Shown here in pieces: positions 33,637-44,631 of a stretch of DNA of 64,000 bases (position 1 is the stretch's first letter; each line of letters begins with the position of its first letter). The stretch is from Microthyrium microscopicum (Eukaryota; Ascomycota; Dothideomycetes; Microthyriales; Microthyriaceae), in contig MU004232.1 in assembly GCA_010405405.1 (NCBI GenBank), positions 1,197,481-1,261,480 on the forward strand. The letters are read 5' to 3'. Made by a program: the position numbers and the translations under genes. The notes under the pieces are model-generated. The model had not been told where the DNA came from. It searched no databases and saw only the letters and a list, made by a program, of their open reading frames with translations.

Positions 33637-34481
33637 TTATTCCTCAACGATATTGCCCTTCTCTGAGACATATAGACCGTCCAAGAACTAATGTTTGTTA
33701 GTATCATTCAAAAAGGGGGCAAGACTTCAAGCGGAGCGTACCTTTCGGATATCCTTGTTTCGTACACGGCAGATTTGCTGAAGATCAGCTGCACTCTGCG
33801 ACACATTCTCGAGATCATTGCCCAACAATTGGAGCTCATCCTTGACGTTCTTGGAAGTCTCGACGTCGACACCTTCGTGCATGATAACGCGACGGGTAAT
33901 CTTCTCACCCAAGAAGTTTCTGGAAAACAACAGTCAGCACTCCGTTCTCTGTGATAGAAGAATACCAAGGCACTGCCATCGAAGCAGTAGGACCTTTCCG
34001 CCATGGCTCGCTTTCATAAGATTGACATACCGGATCTCAACCTCCCACCGATTTGTCTCCTTGTTCTTGTCAAGATTGACATTGATTGGGAAATGTGCGT
34101 AGACATAACGCATCTTGTACTTGAAGCCCTTTGTCACACCAATGATCATGTTATTGATGAGTGTTCGCACAGTTCGTAGCGTAGCGACATTTTTCCGCTG
34201 TCCGTGGTGCAGATCAATGTTGATTGTGTTGTCGTTGGGCTGGGAGAAGGATACGGAGAGATGGCCAAGGTTCTTGGTGAGTTTGCCTATAAATGAAATT
34301 CCTTCGTTAGCGACTGGAGAACTTGTATTCGAGGTGTGGAACTTTTGCGACATGTTTAAAGATCGCGGAAAGCTTGTGATTGCGTACCTCGTGGGCCCTC
34401 GACGTTGACGATGCGGGTTTTGATGGAGACCTTGACACCTTCTGGGATGTCCAGGGTTTCTTGCGAGTGAATGTACTTCAT
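33637..34481 (-). CDS. RPL9: 60S ribosomal protein L9 (uL6)
   Basis: Four exons, 34388-34481, 34031-34286, 33742-33919 and 33637-33687 (introns 101, 111 and 54 bp), giving 192 residues, the standard eukaryotic length. The product starts [16 protein letters not shown] and contains the conserved [30 protein letters not shown] and [13 protein letters not shown] segments, with [11 protein letters not shown] at the end. An in-frame ATG further upstream (34634) adds 51 Ser/Thr-rich residues and is not the natural start. The long early introns are usual for fungal ribosomal protein genes. Confidence 0.96.
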
Positions 34482-35204
34482 CGCGGCGGCGTTGTGGGAG
34501 GAATTATGGGTTGGCGATGTCGTCGAGATAGTGTTGGTGGGCAAATTTTGGGACACTGGTGCATCGAATGCGGCGGTGGGGGGTTTTTCCGTTCCGACGC
34601 TACAGATGTGGGATGAAGATAAGATAAGATCCAATACCTCGTAGATATCATCCTCATTGATGGACTGGCTTGACTACCTAATCTTTTTTCCCCATAAAAT
34701 GTTTAGAAAAATAATCAGTCCCGGAAAATGGAAAACGCTCATCGGTCTATAAGCTGTTTTGTCTTGGTGGCAGCGAGTGCTGTCGATTGGAGTACGCGAC
34801 TTTCTCATACCCATTGTTATCCTCCGTCCAACCTTACGGGCTCCTTGATCTTCGACGGCACCACAGAAGCAATATAAGACAGTTCGAATCATAATGAGCA
34901 CTCAGTATCGGTTTCTATTTCTGCACCAGGTTCCTTTCTGCCTCTCTGAGGGAGTAATGAGATGGACAGAATTGATTGTACAGAGTATACCTTGACTATT
35001 TCAACACTCATCGCTGCTAGTCACTACATTCATGAGAACAGATCGGGCTACGGTGAATGGTTGATTTGATCTGATTGAATCTTTTATGCGTGGCTGGGTA
35101 TCGATAATATAAGCTGCCGCCGCCCCAAGGGCATACACAGCATCCAAAACGCCGAGACTAAAGAAATACTCAAACACCAATACCTCATGCTTACAATTCA
35201 GTTC
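34482..35204. other. RPL9 promoter and glutaredoxin 3' flank
   Basis: About 720 bp with no supportable gene. It contains the RPL9 upstream region and a run of short palindromic A/T words. Confidence 0.4.
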
Positions 35205-36038
35205 CTATATCTTCTTAATCTGCACCTTCTTCCCGGCTAGCTCAACGACTTTACTGATGAGTTTGTCACTCTGGTGTAGCTCTTCGATATCATCGCCGCC
35301 ACCGATTGATATGCCATTTATGAGAATGTTTGGGACTGTCCGGCGTCCACTAGTCTTGGCCAGTTTGTCCTGTAAATCGTGTCCAATGGCGTGTTCATCT
35401 AGTTCCACCACATATGGCGCCGGCGTTATTTTGTATTTGTTGAGTAGGATGTCCTTGGCCTTCTTTGAGAACGGGCAATAAGTCTTGGAGAAAATGATAA
35501 CTTGAGATAGTTAGCAACAGTCAGGAAGCAATCAGTCAGTATACACACTTGGGCTTCGTTTTAAGATGTAGTTCAGCTCTTCTTCCGCTTTATGTTCCTC
35601 CTCCGTTTCCTTTGGCTCCTCGCTTAGTCTTTGCTGATGTTCACGATCCATGCGTCCCTCTGCCTCCTTCATTACCTTGTCGCTATTTCCCTTGAACGAC
35701 TTGCGCGCCACTCCGTCTTCTCCAGTAGCTTTGATCTCCGAATTTATTTTTTGGCCCTCCTCTTTCACATCCGCACCATGAAACTCTTCCGCTTTCTTGT
35801 CCGCTGACTGCTTCGCCTTGTCTGCCGCATCCTTCAACCGCGCTTGTACAGCTCCATCGTCACTCTCCAGCGCCTTGCCTCCTGCCTCTTCCGACTCGCG
35901 CAGCGAGAGCGCATCACGCGTCGATGTGTAAAACTTATTTGTGCGCGTCTGCGAGGCAGATGTCGAGATATAGATGATGGCAATGATGGCTGCGATGGCA
36001 AACATCATGAGAGCCCGGATTCGGCGGTTCGGCGGCAT
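35205..36038 (-). CDS. Membrane-anchored monothiol glutaredoxin (Grx6/7 type)
   Basis: Exons 35549-36038 and 35205-35500 with a 48-bp intron (branch GCTAACT) give 261 residues. A short basic N-terminus precedes one hydrophobic helix (ALMMFAIAAIIAIIYI, residues ~9-24), which should act as a signal anchor for the ER/Golgi. A ~130-residue charged, Ala/Glu/Lys-rich stalk follows, then a glutaredoxin domain with the active site CPFS (Cys172), the TVPNIL cis-proline motif and the GGGDD glutathione-binding segment. This layout matches yeast Grx6 and Grx7, which handle glutathione-mixed disulfides in the early secretory pathway. The stalk is longer than in yeast. The single active-site cysteine makes it monothiol. 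Confidence 0.9.
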
Positions 36039-36683
36039 TTTGGCGAGTCGAGGAGTGAACTAGGTGGCTTATGAGAGTACAGGAAGGTAACGGGGTGAGG
36101 TTTTCAAAGGGCCGTCCAGCAGGAAGTCATTCCAGAACGGCGTTTGTCGTACGTTGTTGGGGAATGGAAAGGGTGAGCTCCCGGCCCGAGCAATTCAGTA
36201 CGCTTTTGGTGGAGACTTCTTCTGACTGACAAGTGGGGTTGAGATACGATTACAGCGAACGGTCACAGGTAGAGTTATTACCTAATGATTGATGGGTATG
36301 GGCGAGATTTTTAGGAGAAGAACTGTCGAGTCTTGACATTTCTGGCTCACGTACATGACGATTGATTGATGGACAGGCCAATCACAAGGGTTGAGGGGTT
36401 TGTGAGAGCTAAGGCCAGCCTTGCATATGCCCTCAATCAGGCTCGCACTGATGTCCATAGTAGGTGAATTATTGAGAGAAAAACTACTCTGATCTGCAAA
36501 ATTTGGATGTTTCATACTGCTTGATTATGATTTCTAACGCAGCCCTGAACAGGCAGTGCCAAGAATCAAACACCGCAAGTGGTCTGCCGCTGAACGTTTC
36601 CTTTCTGATCCTTACAGTATCAATCGAGAACCGCACAACTGACAGCTTTGACATATTTTGTATTGCAAGACGCGTAATGCACC
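36039..36683. other. Glutaredoxin promoter and unexplained stretch
   Basis: About 650 bp. A few short frames exist on both strands, none with domain or splice support. Confidence 0.4.
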
Positions 36684-36920
36684 TTAATACGAATACTGCT
36701 TGCCCATGCCTGCTGTTCTGTCGCCAAGATTTCTATACAAGTCGCCCTCGCCGAATCGTTTAACTGGTGCACACTCTCCGCACAGCCATCTGGATCTCGG
36801 AAGGGTACTGCTCATTGGTTTGCAATTCTCGTCGATTTCTTTGGCCTTTGAGCACTTCTCGACTTCGCCTACGTGGGTAGGGTGCCCACACGCAAAGAAC
36901 TGGCCCTGGAAAACGCACAT
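36684..36920 (-). CDS. Small Cys-rich protein, conserved-looking
   Basis: A 78-residue frame starting MCVFQGQFFACGHPTH, with six cysteines and two histidines (CGHPTH, EKCSK, ENCKP, WLCGEC), spaced like a zinc-binding or zinc-knuckle-like module. Short fungal proteins with an MCVFQ-type start and similar cysteine spacing exist, but I know no function. A TATA-like TTTATAT lies about 140 bp upstream. There is no signal peptide, so it is unlikely to be a secreted effector. Confidence 0.45.
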   Translation of the reverse strand: MCVFQGQFFACGHPTHVGEVEKCSKAKEIDENCKPMSSTLPRSRWLCGECAPVKRFGEGDLYRNLGDRTAGMGKQYSY

Positions 36921-37660
36921 GGTGAACGTGTTGCTGCGCTTGAATTCGAGGGATTTTCTGGTAGGGATGTGCGTGGGTCTGTAGATGAAATTTTGCTATG
37001 TAAGCCGTGTCGAGGATTTCAAATTTTTAGGATTTTGGGTACGGATTGGCGAGGATATAAAAGTCTGTCAACTTGAGCCTTGCGATGTTCAAACATTTCT
37101 TACGTCAAGCTACAATCACTGTATCTTGCACTGCTGAGGCAGTCAACGACGATGAGTAGCTTGAAAGCCCCATACTTCACTTCACAATAGACTGAGCGTC
37201 ACTACCGCAGAGCCGACACTCCCTGATAACATTTCATCAACGGTTCAATAGTTGACTTGCTTTCACTGCGCAACCAATATGTGTAGGCTACTGCCAAGGA
37301 AGGTATGTCTCATGACGAAGAACATGATGATTGTCCAAGTGGAACTTCTCCTGCTTGAAAGATGATCGTGGTTGCGTTCAGGGTCGAAGGATACGCTCCA
37401 AAGGTCACGTCTGTTAGTCGGCAGCCTAAACTCTCATGTGCTATTAGCAAACTACCACATTAACCGGAGAAGATGAGTATGACAGCATAGGTTTATCCAT
37501 TTGCCATCTAGCAATAACCTTTGATGCTTACAATTCGACCTATATCTGGTGCAGGAGAGACATAGGAAAAACAAATGCCAACGCAGCCGCCACTCTCGGG
37601 CCACGGGACCGACCAAAAAGGATATCACCTCGTCTACTATCAACAGGATTGCATTATCGT
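36921..37660. other. Intergenic, no gene seen
   Basis: About 740 bp. It includes the promoter of the small Cys-rich gene and the 3' flank of the complex I gene. No coding signal or repeat was recognised. Confidence 0.4.
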
Positions 37661-38079
37661 CTACTTCTTCTCCTCTATGCTTTCATAGAATCCTTCAGCT
37701 TCTAACCGTCGTCGAGCTTCTTCAAGAGCCCATGTTTGTATACTGTCATAGAATTAGCACTTTGTCCATTGATATTTCCCTTGAACACGACTGTGGTTTC
37801 AACTGACCTGGTATCTGGCTTGAATACATATGCAACAATCGTCAACGCAAAGCTACCCACAAATCCGTAGTAAAACGGCAACTCCCATCCTTCTCTTTTT
37901 GGCTTCGTCCCTGGCTGTACTCCAAACAACCATCCTCCTGGTGGGTCATAGTGTGGGGCGTGACCTGCCTGCTGCCGTGTAGTCGTTGAGAAGGGCTTTG
38001 TCCGTGATGTGCGAGCGACCGAACTGGTAAGCGCCTTCGAGGGGCGTAGGAGCCCTGCTGAGGGTCTCACGAGCGGCAT
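37661..38079 (-). CDS. NDUFB11: NADH:ubiquinone oxidoreductase ESSS subunit (NDUFB11)
   Basis: Accessory subunit of mitochondrial complex I. Exons 37808-38079 and 37661-37742 with a 65-bp intron give 117 residues. Residues 1-35 (MPLVRPSAGLLRPSKALTSS...) form an Arg/Ser-rich mitochondrial presequence. The mature part has HYDPPGGWLFGVQPG, a membrane helix (FYYGFVGSFALTIVAYVF), then PDT-S-IQTWALEEARRRLEAEG created by the splice, the family signature. An in-frame ATG at 38181 would add 34 residues without presequence character, so the ATG at 38079 is preferred. Confidence 0.93.
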
Positions 38080-38477
38080 CGTGAGGATTGAGGATGTGAG
38101 GTATTTCGGACGAACGGCGGCGTGTCCAAGGTTTGAGGAGATCGGATCGCGATTGACCTGGCGGGGTGGCTCCGATGGCACTCTGTGGTGGTGCTTTAAG
38201 TGCCCTTGAGCGAATCCGACGGTTTATTTGGAGTGGAGAGGGGAGATTTGAGGGATTTAGTGTGAAGATGCTGATGAGAGATGACTGAGTGATAGCTTGC
38301 GGTTGAGGTGAATGCAGTAGCGCCGAAGAAAAGCCGGGGTTCGGCAAACCGGAGATTCCCGATCTCAGCCTTATCGATTGTCCCTGAACGCGACCAGAAC
38401 GCGTCTTCAATCCATGATAATTCGAGCGACATAGAAATTATTGAAAACCTGAAGCAATCGATTCTGTACTCGCCACC
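38080..38477. promoter_or_regulatory. Bidirectional promoter of NDUFB11 and RNase H2C
   Basis: About 400 bp between divergent starts. The plus-strand start is in an excellent context (GCCACCATG). Confidence 0.45.
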
Positions 38478-39065
38478 ATGCTAGCAATCAAAGCACAATC
38501 ACAGACCACTGGAAAAGTCACCGCCAACCTTCTACCATGCCGAATTAACCACGATGGTGAAGTAGACGCATCAGACAGACACTGGCAACCAACGACAGAA
38601 ACAGGTAGTTGAGTTCTAGGTTTCAACTGTTATTGATACTGACGGAAAGGCAGATGGCAAAGACACGGTTCACTATCGGGGCCGCAAGATGTTTGGCAAG
38701 GCAGTGAATCTACCAGAAAGTTATGAGGGTAAAGAAGACACCACTTTCGGTGGGGGTGTAGCTGATCAACTGTTCAGGAAAGCTTCTTAAGATCACAAAC
38801 GAGAAGGTCGAAGAGCGTCAAGATCCAATGGATGTGGATGAAGATGGTAGCGAAGCCGACGATACAGAGCAAACTTTTGCGGCTGTAGAAGTTTCGCAAT
38901 TCGATAAGATGATGGTCTGGAGTCATGGAACAGTTCCAGAGTCGTCAGAAGATCCGTATGTGAAAGGAGTAGAGGAGTGGATATCCATGGCGGAAGCTGT
39001 AAGTCAAGTTGTTCCCATATAGCGTGCCCAGAGTCACTAAACAATCGTAGATTCATTCTACATGA
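38478..39065 (+). CDS. RNASEH2C: Ribonuclease H2 subunit C
   Basis: Non-catalytic subunit of RNase H2, which removes ribonucleotides from DNA. Four exons, 38478-38604, 38654-38728, 38778-38998 and 39051-39065 (introns 49, 49 and 52 bp), giving 145 residues. The 5'-terminal ATG is in a near-perfect context. Family signatures are LLPCRINHDG, YRGRKMFGKAVNLPESY and, near the end, VWSHGTVPE with VEEWISMAEAIH. The last exon contributes only the four codons IHST. A DUF4385 gene is convergent with just 31 bp between stops, so their transcripts overlap. Confidence 0.9.
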
Positions 39066-39096
39066 TTTAACGAATAGATGAACATTAATGATTATA

Positions 39097-39633
39097 TTAT
39101 TTAGCCTTGCATTGAGCCTTGTCCCATTCTTTTTGTGCTTCTTGGAATTCTCCTTTCAGTTTCTGATAAATCTCGTCCTCTCTACATCTCGCCCAGACAG
39201 CTTTAAAAGTCTCCGACGCTTCCAACTTATCAGCATAATCGACATGACTTTGACTTTTTGGGAGCTCCTCCCCAGTATCGCGGTTATATTTCCTCCCGCC
39301 CTTGTGCTGAGCGTACCTTTTCGCCCTCGTCATTCCCTACTTTTGGGGTTAGCCATATGCTAGGTGATCAAGAATTACAGGGAGTTGTGCCATTTGTATG
39401 AACTTGCGGCTCATGTCCATGCCTATGAAGTCACCCTCTTTTCCGAAATCCTTGAATTTCTCCCATAACGTCTCGGAACTCTGTCTTGCAATATCTGGTG
39501 TGCGGAAGCGCCAGTGAGGCAAAAGTTCTGATTTGTATGGCTCAAAAGTGAGAACTCCTTGCTCTCCACGGCCGATCCGATAGGCCATGCGCTCTGCATT
39601 GCTGTCAAGTAGCATCTTCAAACGCTGGTTCAT
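39097..39633 (-). CDS. DUF4385 family protein
   Basis: Exons 39379-39633 and 39097-39336 with a 42-bp intron give 164 residues. The family pattern is clear: YRIGRGEQGVLTFEPYKSE, LPHWRFRTPDIA, DFIGMDMSRKFIQM and, after the intron, GMTRAKRYAQHKGGRKY. Function is unknown in bacteria and fungi. The GT donor leaves an extra AQLP between FIQM and GMTRAKRYA; a GC donor 12 bases earlier would remove it and match the family better (see findings). Confidence 0.85.
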
Positions 39634-39965
39634 GAAATTGTTGTGAATGGTCGGAACTCTCTACATCTCCTAACATCAGGATTTATTGACGGAGTCGTGA
39701 CGTAATAGACCAAACTTAGCAAACAATGAATTCCTGAATTGAAGTGCTGGATGTCACGAAAGAGCCAGCGATGAAGTAGTTGCCATAAGACTAGAAGGAT
39801 GAGAGAAGCACAACTGGGAAACATAAAAGTGCAAATGCAAAGTGGATAAATTGAGTCAACCAAGGCTAAACCATGGGACGATTAAAGCGATCAGCTAAAG
39901 AAGTGTGCATAAAAGGGGGGGTTTCAGAAGAAAAGTGACCAGACATATAAGAACAGAAAAACACT
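39634..39965. other. Intergenic gap
   Basis: About 330 bp between the DUF4385 start and the UFO1-like stop, both on the minus strand. No gene seen. Confidence 0.4.
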
Positions 39966-42900
39966 CTAGGCTCTACGCTTTCCTTTACTCCCATGCGCAA
40001 TCAATGCTGGAAATTCTGCATCCTCATCACCAACATATCCAGCGCCTTCATCGCCATCACTACCCTGCTCCTGCAAACTCAACATCATCGCGAGCTCAAT
40101 ATCACTGGCCTCATCTGCTCGGTTGGAACTTGCGGCTGCCAGAGGACTGCGACTGCCGGAATCAGGGGACCTACGGCCGATTCTACCCATTCGGATTTGA
40201 CCGCCCCAAGCAGATGGAGAAGCCGCAGGACTTGGGCTTATAGCTACTGGAGACGTGGAAGCTGCAGATTCCTGCAAGCTACGACGTATAGCTTCCGCTA
40301 TATCATTTTCAAGCACACCTGCAGCAGGAGCCGAATCAGGATGCGGAGTAGATTGCTCGCTCTGTGATTCGCGCTCGAAAGCTTCTTCAGACATGAGCAT
40401 AGCAAGTCGCAATTGCTCGTCCTCTTCCAAGATACCGATGCCAAATCGCTCCTTAAGACGACTGCGCTCTTTGGACTCTTGGCGTTTTTCAAACTTCAAC
40501 TCGGCAAGTTCATCCTCGATAAAGCCCAGTATGCCACCTGACTTGCTGGTGACAGGTGTTGCAGTGTGAGAATTACCTCCACGAGAGCCTTTACGAAGCT
40601 TGCGCTTGCCACTTCTGTTAGAGACCCCATTCAGGTCGTCAGATCGAAAGTGCCAATGCTTGATATGAGAGCCGATGCTGACGATACCACGAAGAGTTGT
40701 GGAATCAGGATCCAGCACAATGGTCCCAACTGCAGACAGATTAAGGTTCATTTCGTCCGGAAGTGTAAGTTGAGCCTCCGCCACCTTGCGCCGCAGTCGG
40801 CCTGTGAATGGCGTGTTGATTATACGGATGGGTGCGGCTTGAGATGCGAGCACGTCCCAGGCCATGACATAACCTTCCAGATCACCATGAACCAGAGTGA
40901 GTGAAGTCATGGCAATACAAGTGATCGGTGATGATGAGGCAAATAGGACTCGGACAGGTTTGATTTCATGGTCCGCATCCGTAGATCTAGGAGGGGGACT
41001 GCGAATGTTCCAAATGTAAACTGAGCCAATGTTGGTGCCCACTGCAACAAACCGCGCACGCTGACCTGGAACCTGGTCAGCACTAGATACGAGATCTGCT
41101 CTTCCGACGGGCGAGCTTGCACCAGACGAATCACCAGAGTTGCCGCCGGCAGCAATCAAGGGATCTTCTGACATCGTGTAATTGGAAAACTTGGAGCAAT
41201 CCAAGGCCGTGCAAGTTATTTGAAGTCCTTTGTTCTTTCCTATTGCGAGTGAAGAAGTGCGCCACTCCTCAATAGATGTAGTCGCATGTGGAGAAGGAGA
41301 GCGTCTCTCCATCTTCCGACTCAAATCATCCAAAACAGGAGATCGAGTCTCGACAGGACCAAACAGTGATGGAGACTGCGACACGGGCGTAGAAGCCTTG
41401 GGGGTTGACGATCCTGACCTGAATTGTTCTCCGGAGTCCTCGTGGCTTTTGTTCGTCTTCACTCTAACATAACGAGTCGCTCCAACTCTAGCTTCCCCTA
41501 GACCGCACCGAAAGACGACAACAGCTTCGCCAGCAAAACTTCCATCATCTCCAGCAAAGTCAACTTGTATTTTCTGTTGCATGTCCCAGCCGACGGATTC
41601 TTCGCGAATGGTGATTGGGCGTACTCTAATGAATTTGTTGATCTCCGCAGTCTCTGCTTGAATTTGTTCGTTTGAGAGACACATCCCATCCCATGAGGAC
41701 CGTGGAGAATAGCTACCGTCGCTGTCTCGATCGCCGTATGGATCAGGTCGTGCAACACGTCTGCTAGCTTCGATTTGATTCCAGTATACTGAGCGCCCCG
41801 TCACCCAGGCAAGTCTTTCTAAAGCATCATCCTTCTCCTTTGCAGATGGATAGTCTTCAGGCGAAGGTCGTTTGGGAAACTTCGTCAAGTAAAACACCTC
41901 GCCCAGAGCGTTCAAAGCTACCGCCCAAATCCGATTCTGAGCCTGTCTCTTCAATGAATAAGCCTCATCTATCACGATTGAGATGATAGGCACACCAGGA
42001 CTCAGAATCCAGCGAGCCGTGAGCTCGCCTCGGCTTAGATTGCGATTTCGCATCGCTACATGACCAAGTGAGTAGGACGATACAACACCCAAAGATGATC
42101 CTGTAACAATTCCGACCGTCCCGTTGGAGAGCGATGGAATACTCGAGGTTTTAGCAATCCAGACTGCGGATATTCCTTCTCGTTCAGTGGGAATATTTGG
42201 CATACCCCAGACATCATGTGCACTCAAGTCTGTGGATCGATTTGAGGTCCAGGACGTGTGTAGCAGCCATTGCATCGCATGTTCTCCGGCAGGTCGGAAA
42301 GTAGTACGACCTTGTGGGCGGCCTTCACCGACGACAACGCCATATGGCTTACTGATATCCAGAGGATTCGGATTACCAATAAGTTGACCAGCACCCAAGC
42401 CCCACATAGCGTGGTCGGGAAATTCGTGTTCAAATCGACCTCGGAAGAAGGGATCATTCCATGTCGACCAAGTTCGCTCTGTCTTGCCAGATAGCGGATG
42501 ATACAGTCTAGTTTCACCAGAATATTCGCCAGCAATCATAATGCTTGCGGCTCGAGCTCCAGACACGGTTTCAAACGTAGCGTGTATTCTATCGATGGGC
42601 AAGACAAAAGGAGTATCATGCATGGCGAATGGAGAATAATTGATTTGGGACCGGCGCCGTCCACTCGAGGAAGTTTTTGTTGTCTCTGGAAGAATAATAG
42701 GACGACCGCGCATGAGGGAACGAAGCAGTCGAACCCGTACAATATATTCATTGCGCCATGTCCCCAAAGTAGTCAGACGAGTGAAGACGCGTCTATCCGG
42801 ACGGAAACCCTAATCTTGTCAGTACAAGAAAATATTATTTTGTAGCGTTCTGGTGAGTCTCCATAACACGGGAACAATGATGTTCCATCAGCTGAGAGGG

Positions 42901-43454
42901 AAGCCCCATAATTTCATGGGGCGCATATGATCCGATCGAAAAATGTATGAAGGTATCTTACCTGTCGTAAACGACTAGTCTCACCCTCTCGGGTATCTGC
43001 GATCACAGAACTCCCAGGAAAATACCGAGCAAAGGCAGTACGCCACGCATCTGGCTGAGTTACCAGCCAGTGAAATTGACGGCAAACAAGAGATGTTGAA
43101 GTAAGATCCGCAGGGCTAAGATGAGATAGCGAATGGATTAGAATTTCTGGCAATGTTAGCACGAGTTCCTATGAACGGCAATCAACACTCACCGCTTGGT
43201 AAAGATGTAAGATTCAAAGCATTGCCAATGGCGCTTTTAGTGCGCGTCAATCCATCCAAGACCTCATGTGCATCTCCTTGTACTGCAGAAACGACAGAAT
43301 GCGCGGCGTCTGTTGGTTCGCGACTTCCGGGGCTGGAAGCGCTTGTTGCTGGATGAGGGATGAGAGGGAGTCCATGATGGGCTATAGAATTGGATTCTGG
43401 GGCGAGTTGGTCAGGAGAAACTTTTGGGGATAGTCGAGAGGGCTCTGATTGCAT
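39966..43454 (-). CDS. UFO1: F-box/WD40 protein with UIM repeats (UFO1-like)
   Basis: Substrate receptor of an SCF ubiquitin ligase. Exons 43193-43454, 42962-43146 and 39966-42809 (introns 46 and 152 bp) give 1,096 residues. The F-box spans the first intron: LPSEILIHSLSHLSPADLTS followed by LVCRQFHWL, near residues 85-115. The middle has WD40-type blades (GYVMAWDVLAS, GSVYIWNI, IKHWHFRSDD). Three ubiquitin-interacting motifs lie near the C-terminus: EDEQLRLAMLMSEEA (~944), ENDIAEAIRRSLQES (~982) and SDIELAMMLSLQEQ (~1050). F-box + WD40 + three UIMs is the architecture of yeast Ufo1, which targets Ho endonuclease and other DNA-damage-regulated proteins. Ser/Pro-rich linkers separate the parts and may be phosphorylated. 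Confidence 0.9.
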
Positions 43455-44631
43455 AAAACCGTGGAAAGAGGAGCGGGTAATTTCGCGACTGAGCCAGCAG
43501 GAAGCCTGGAGTCAGTCAATGATCTTTGGATGGAAACGAGGATTAAATCGTCTTAGGACGCGTTACGATGGCAAAAGTGGTGACGTTGAAGGAGATGAGT
43601 CCGAGGTTGAGATTTTGGAGTTGGAGTAGGAAAATATATTCATCTAATCTAATCTCTGGCACCTCCATCCTCAAATCTGGCGTGTTCAGTATTAACATCC
43701 GCATTCTCAACCCCTTTATCATCGTGGAGTCCTTTAGCTCCCATCAAGCTCGTTTAAACTGGACAATTTATCGAATACGGTGGGAAAGCTAGCACGTTCT
43801 CTTTAGGAAAGATGATTGTGGACAACGTAGTTGATGAGACTATCTCATACTCCTACCTCTGTGTCAACTTTATCACACTGCCACTTTTTTACGACCAACG
43901 CCGCATACTTAACTTCCCGTTTATTGTGCCTTCACTTCCTCTGATACGTCCTCGAGCGGTTAGCTAAACCACGGATCTTGGCGTTTTCTTCTTATCTTCA
44001 TGAAATGGCTTCGCTCACTAGAGCTGGCTTTGAATCGGCATACTCGATGCTCGTAAGCTCTGAAAACAGCAAAACGGTACACAAGTCGTATTTCATGAAA
44101 TTTGCTGCTTTACCGGATCTGGTTGGAAGGCATATCGAGGTGCTACAATAAGATTTCCTGCGTCAAAACGCTGTATGAACGGCCTACTCTATATTTGGGC
44201 ATTGCCTTGCGGCACTATAACAACCTTTACCTTCACCTGACGTGGTGATGCAGCAACGCGAATCCGATGGCTTCTAATACAAAATGATCTTAAAGGTTAA
44301 TACATGTTGTTTCCCCGGAGTCTGGTTTGCAAAGTGGCCTACGGTAGCCCTCAAGCTTCGAGGTACGACTTTTATATGAAACAACGTATTACTGGTTGTT
44401 CACGTTGGCACAATAATTAGAGACCTTGTCAATCCACGAACTCGACAAACCACAGGGGATTGCTTCAGAGGCGTTGTGTACTCGGAACGGAAACAGCTAA
44501 AGTGTACTATAGTGCGGCTAAAACTTTTAGGAACTTGAATAAGTATAGGAGGACTCTCACTTCAAGAATGAGATATTGGAGGCGAGGACATCGACATCGA
44601 CATCAAGACTTTCTTTTCCTAGACGTGCATA
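43455..44631. other. Gene-free stretch of about 1.2 kb
   Basis: Contains the UFO1-like upstream region and the promoter of the secreted-protein gene. Short frames on both strands (for example 44460-44744, plus) have no domain or splice support. No repeat was recognised. Confidence 0.4.

Noticed and set aside
34388-34634. N-terminally extended RPL9 start at 34634
   Set aside because: Adds a Ser/Thr-rich segment unknown in uL6 proteins; the conserved start MKYI is at 34481.
38080-38181. Longer NDUFB11 start at 38181
   Set aside because: The added residues lack presequence character and conservation; the ATG at 38079 gives a normal mitochondrial leader.
42904-42922. GCCCCAT/ATGGGGC hairpin in the second UFO1-like intron
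   Set aside because: Arms of seven bases with a six-base loop are short enough to be chance.
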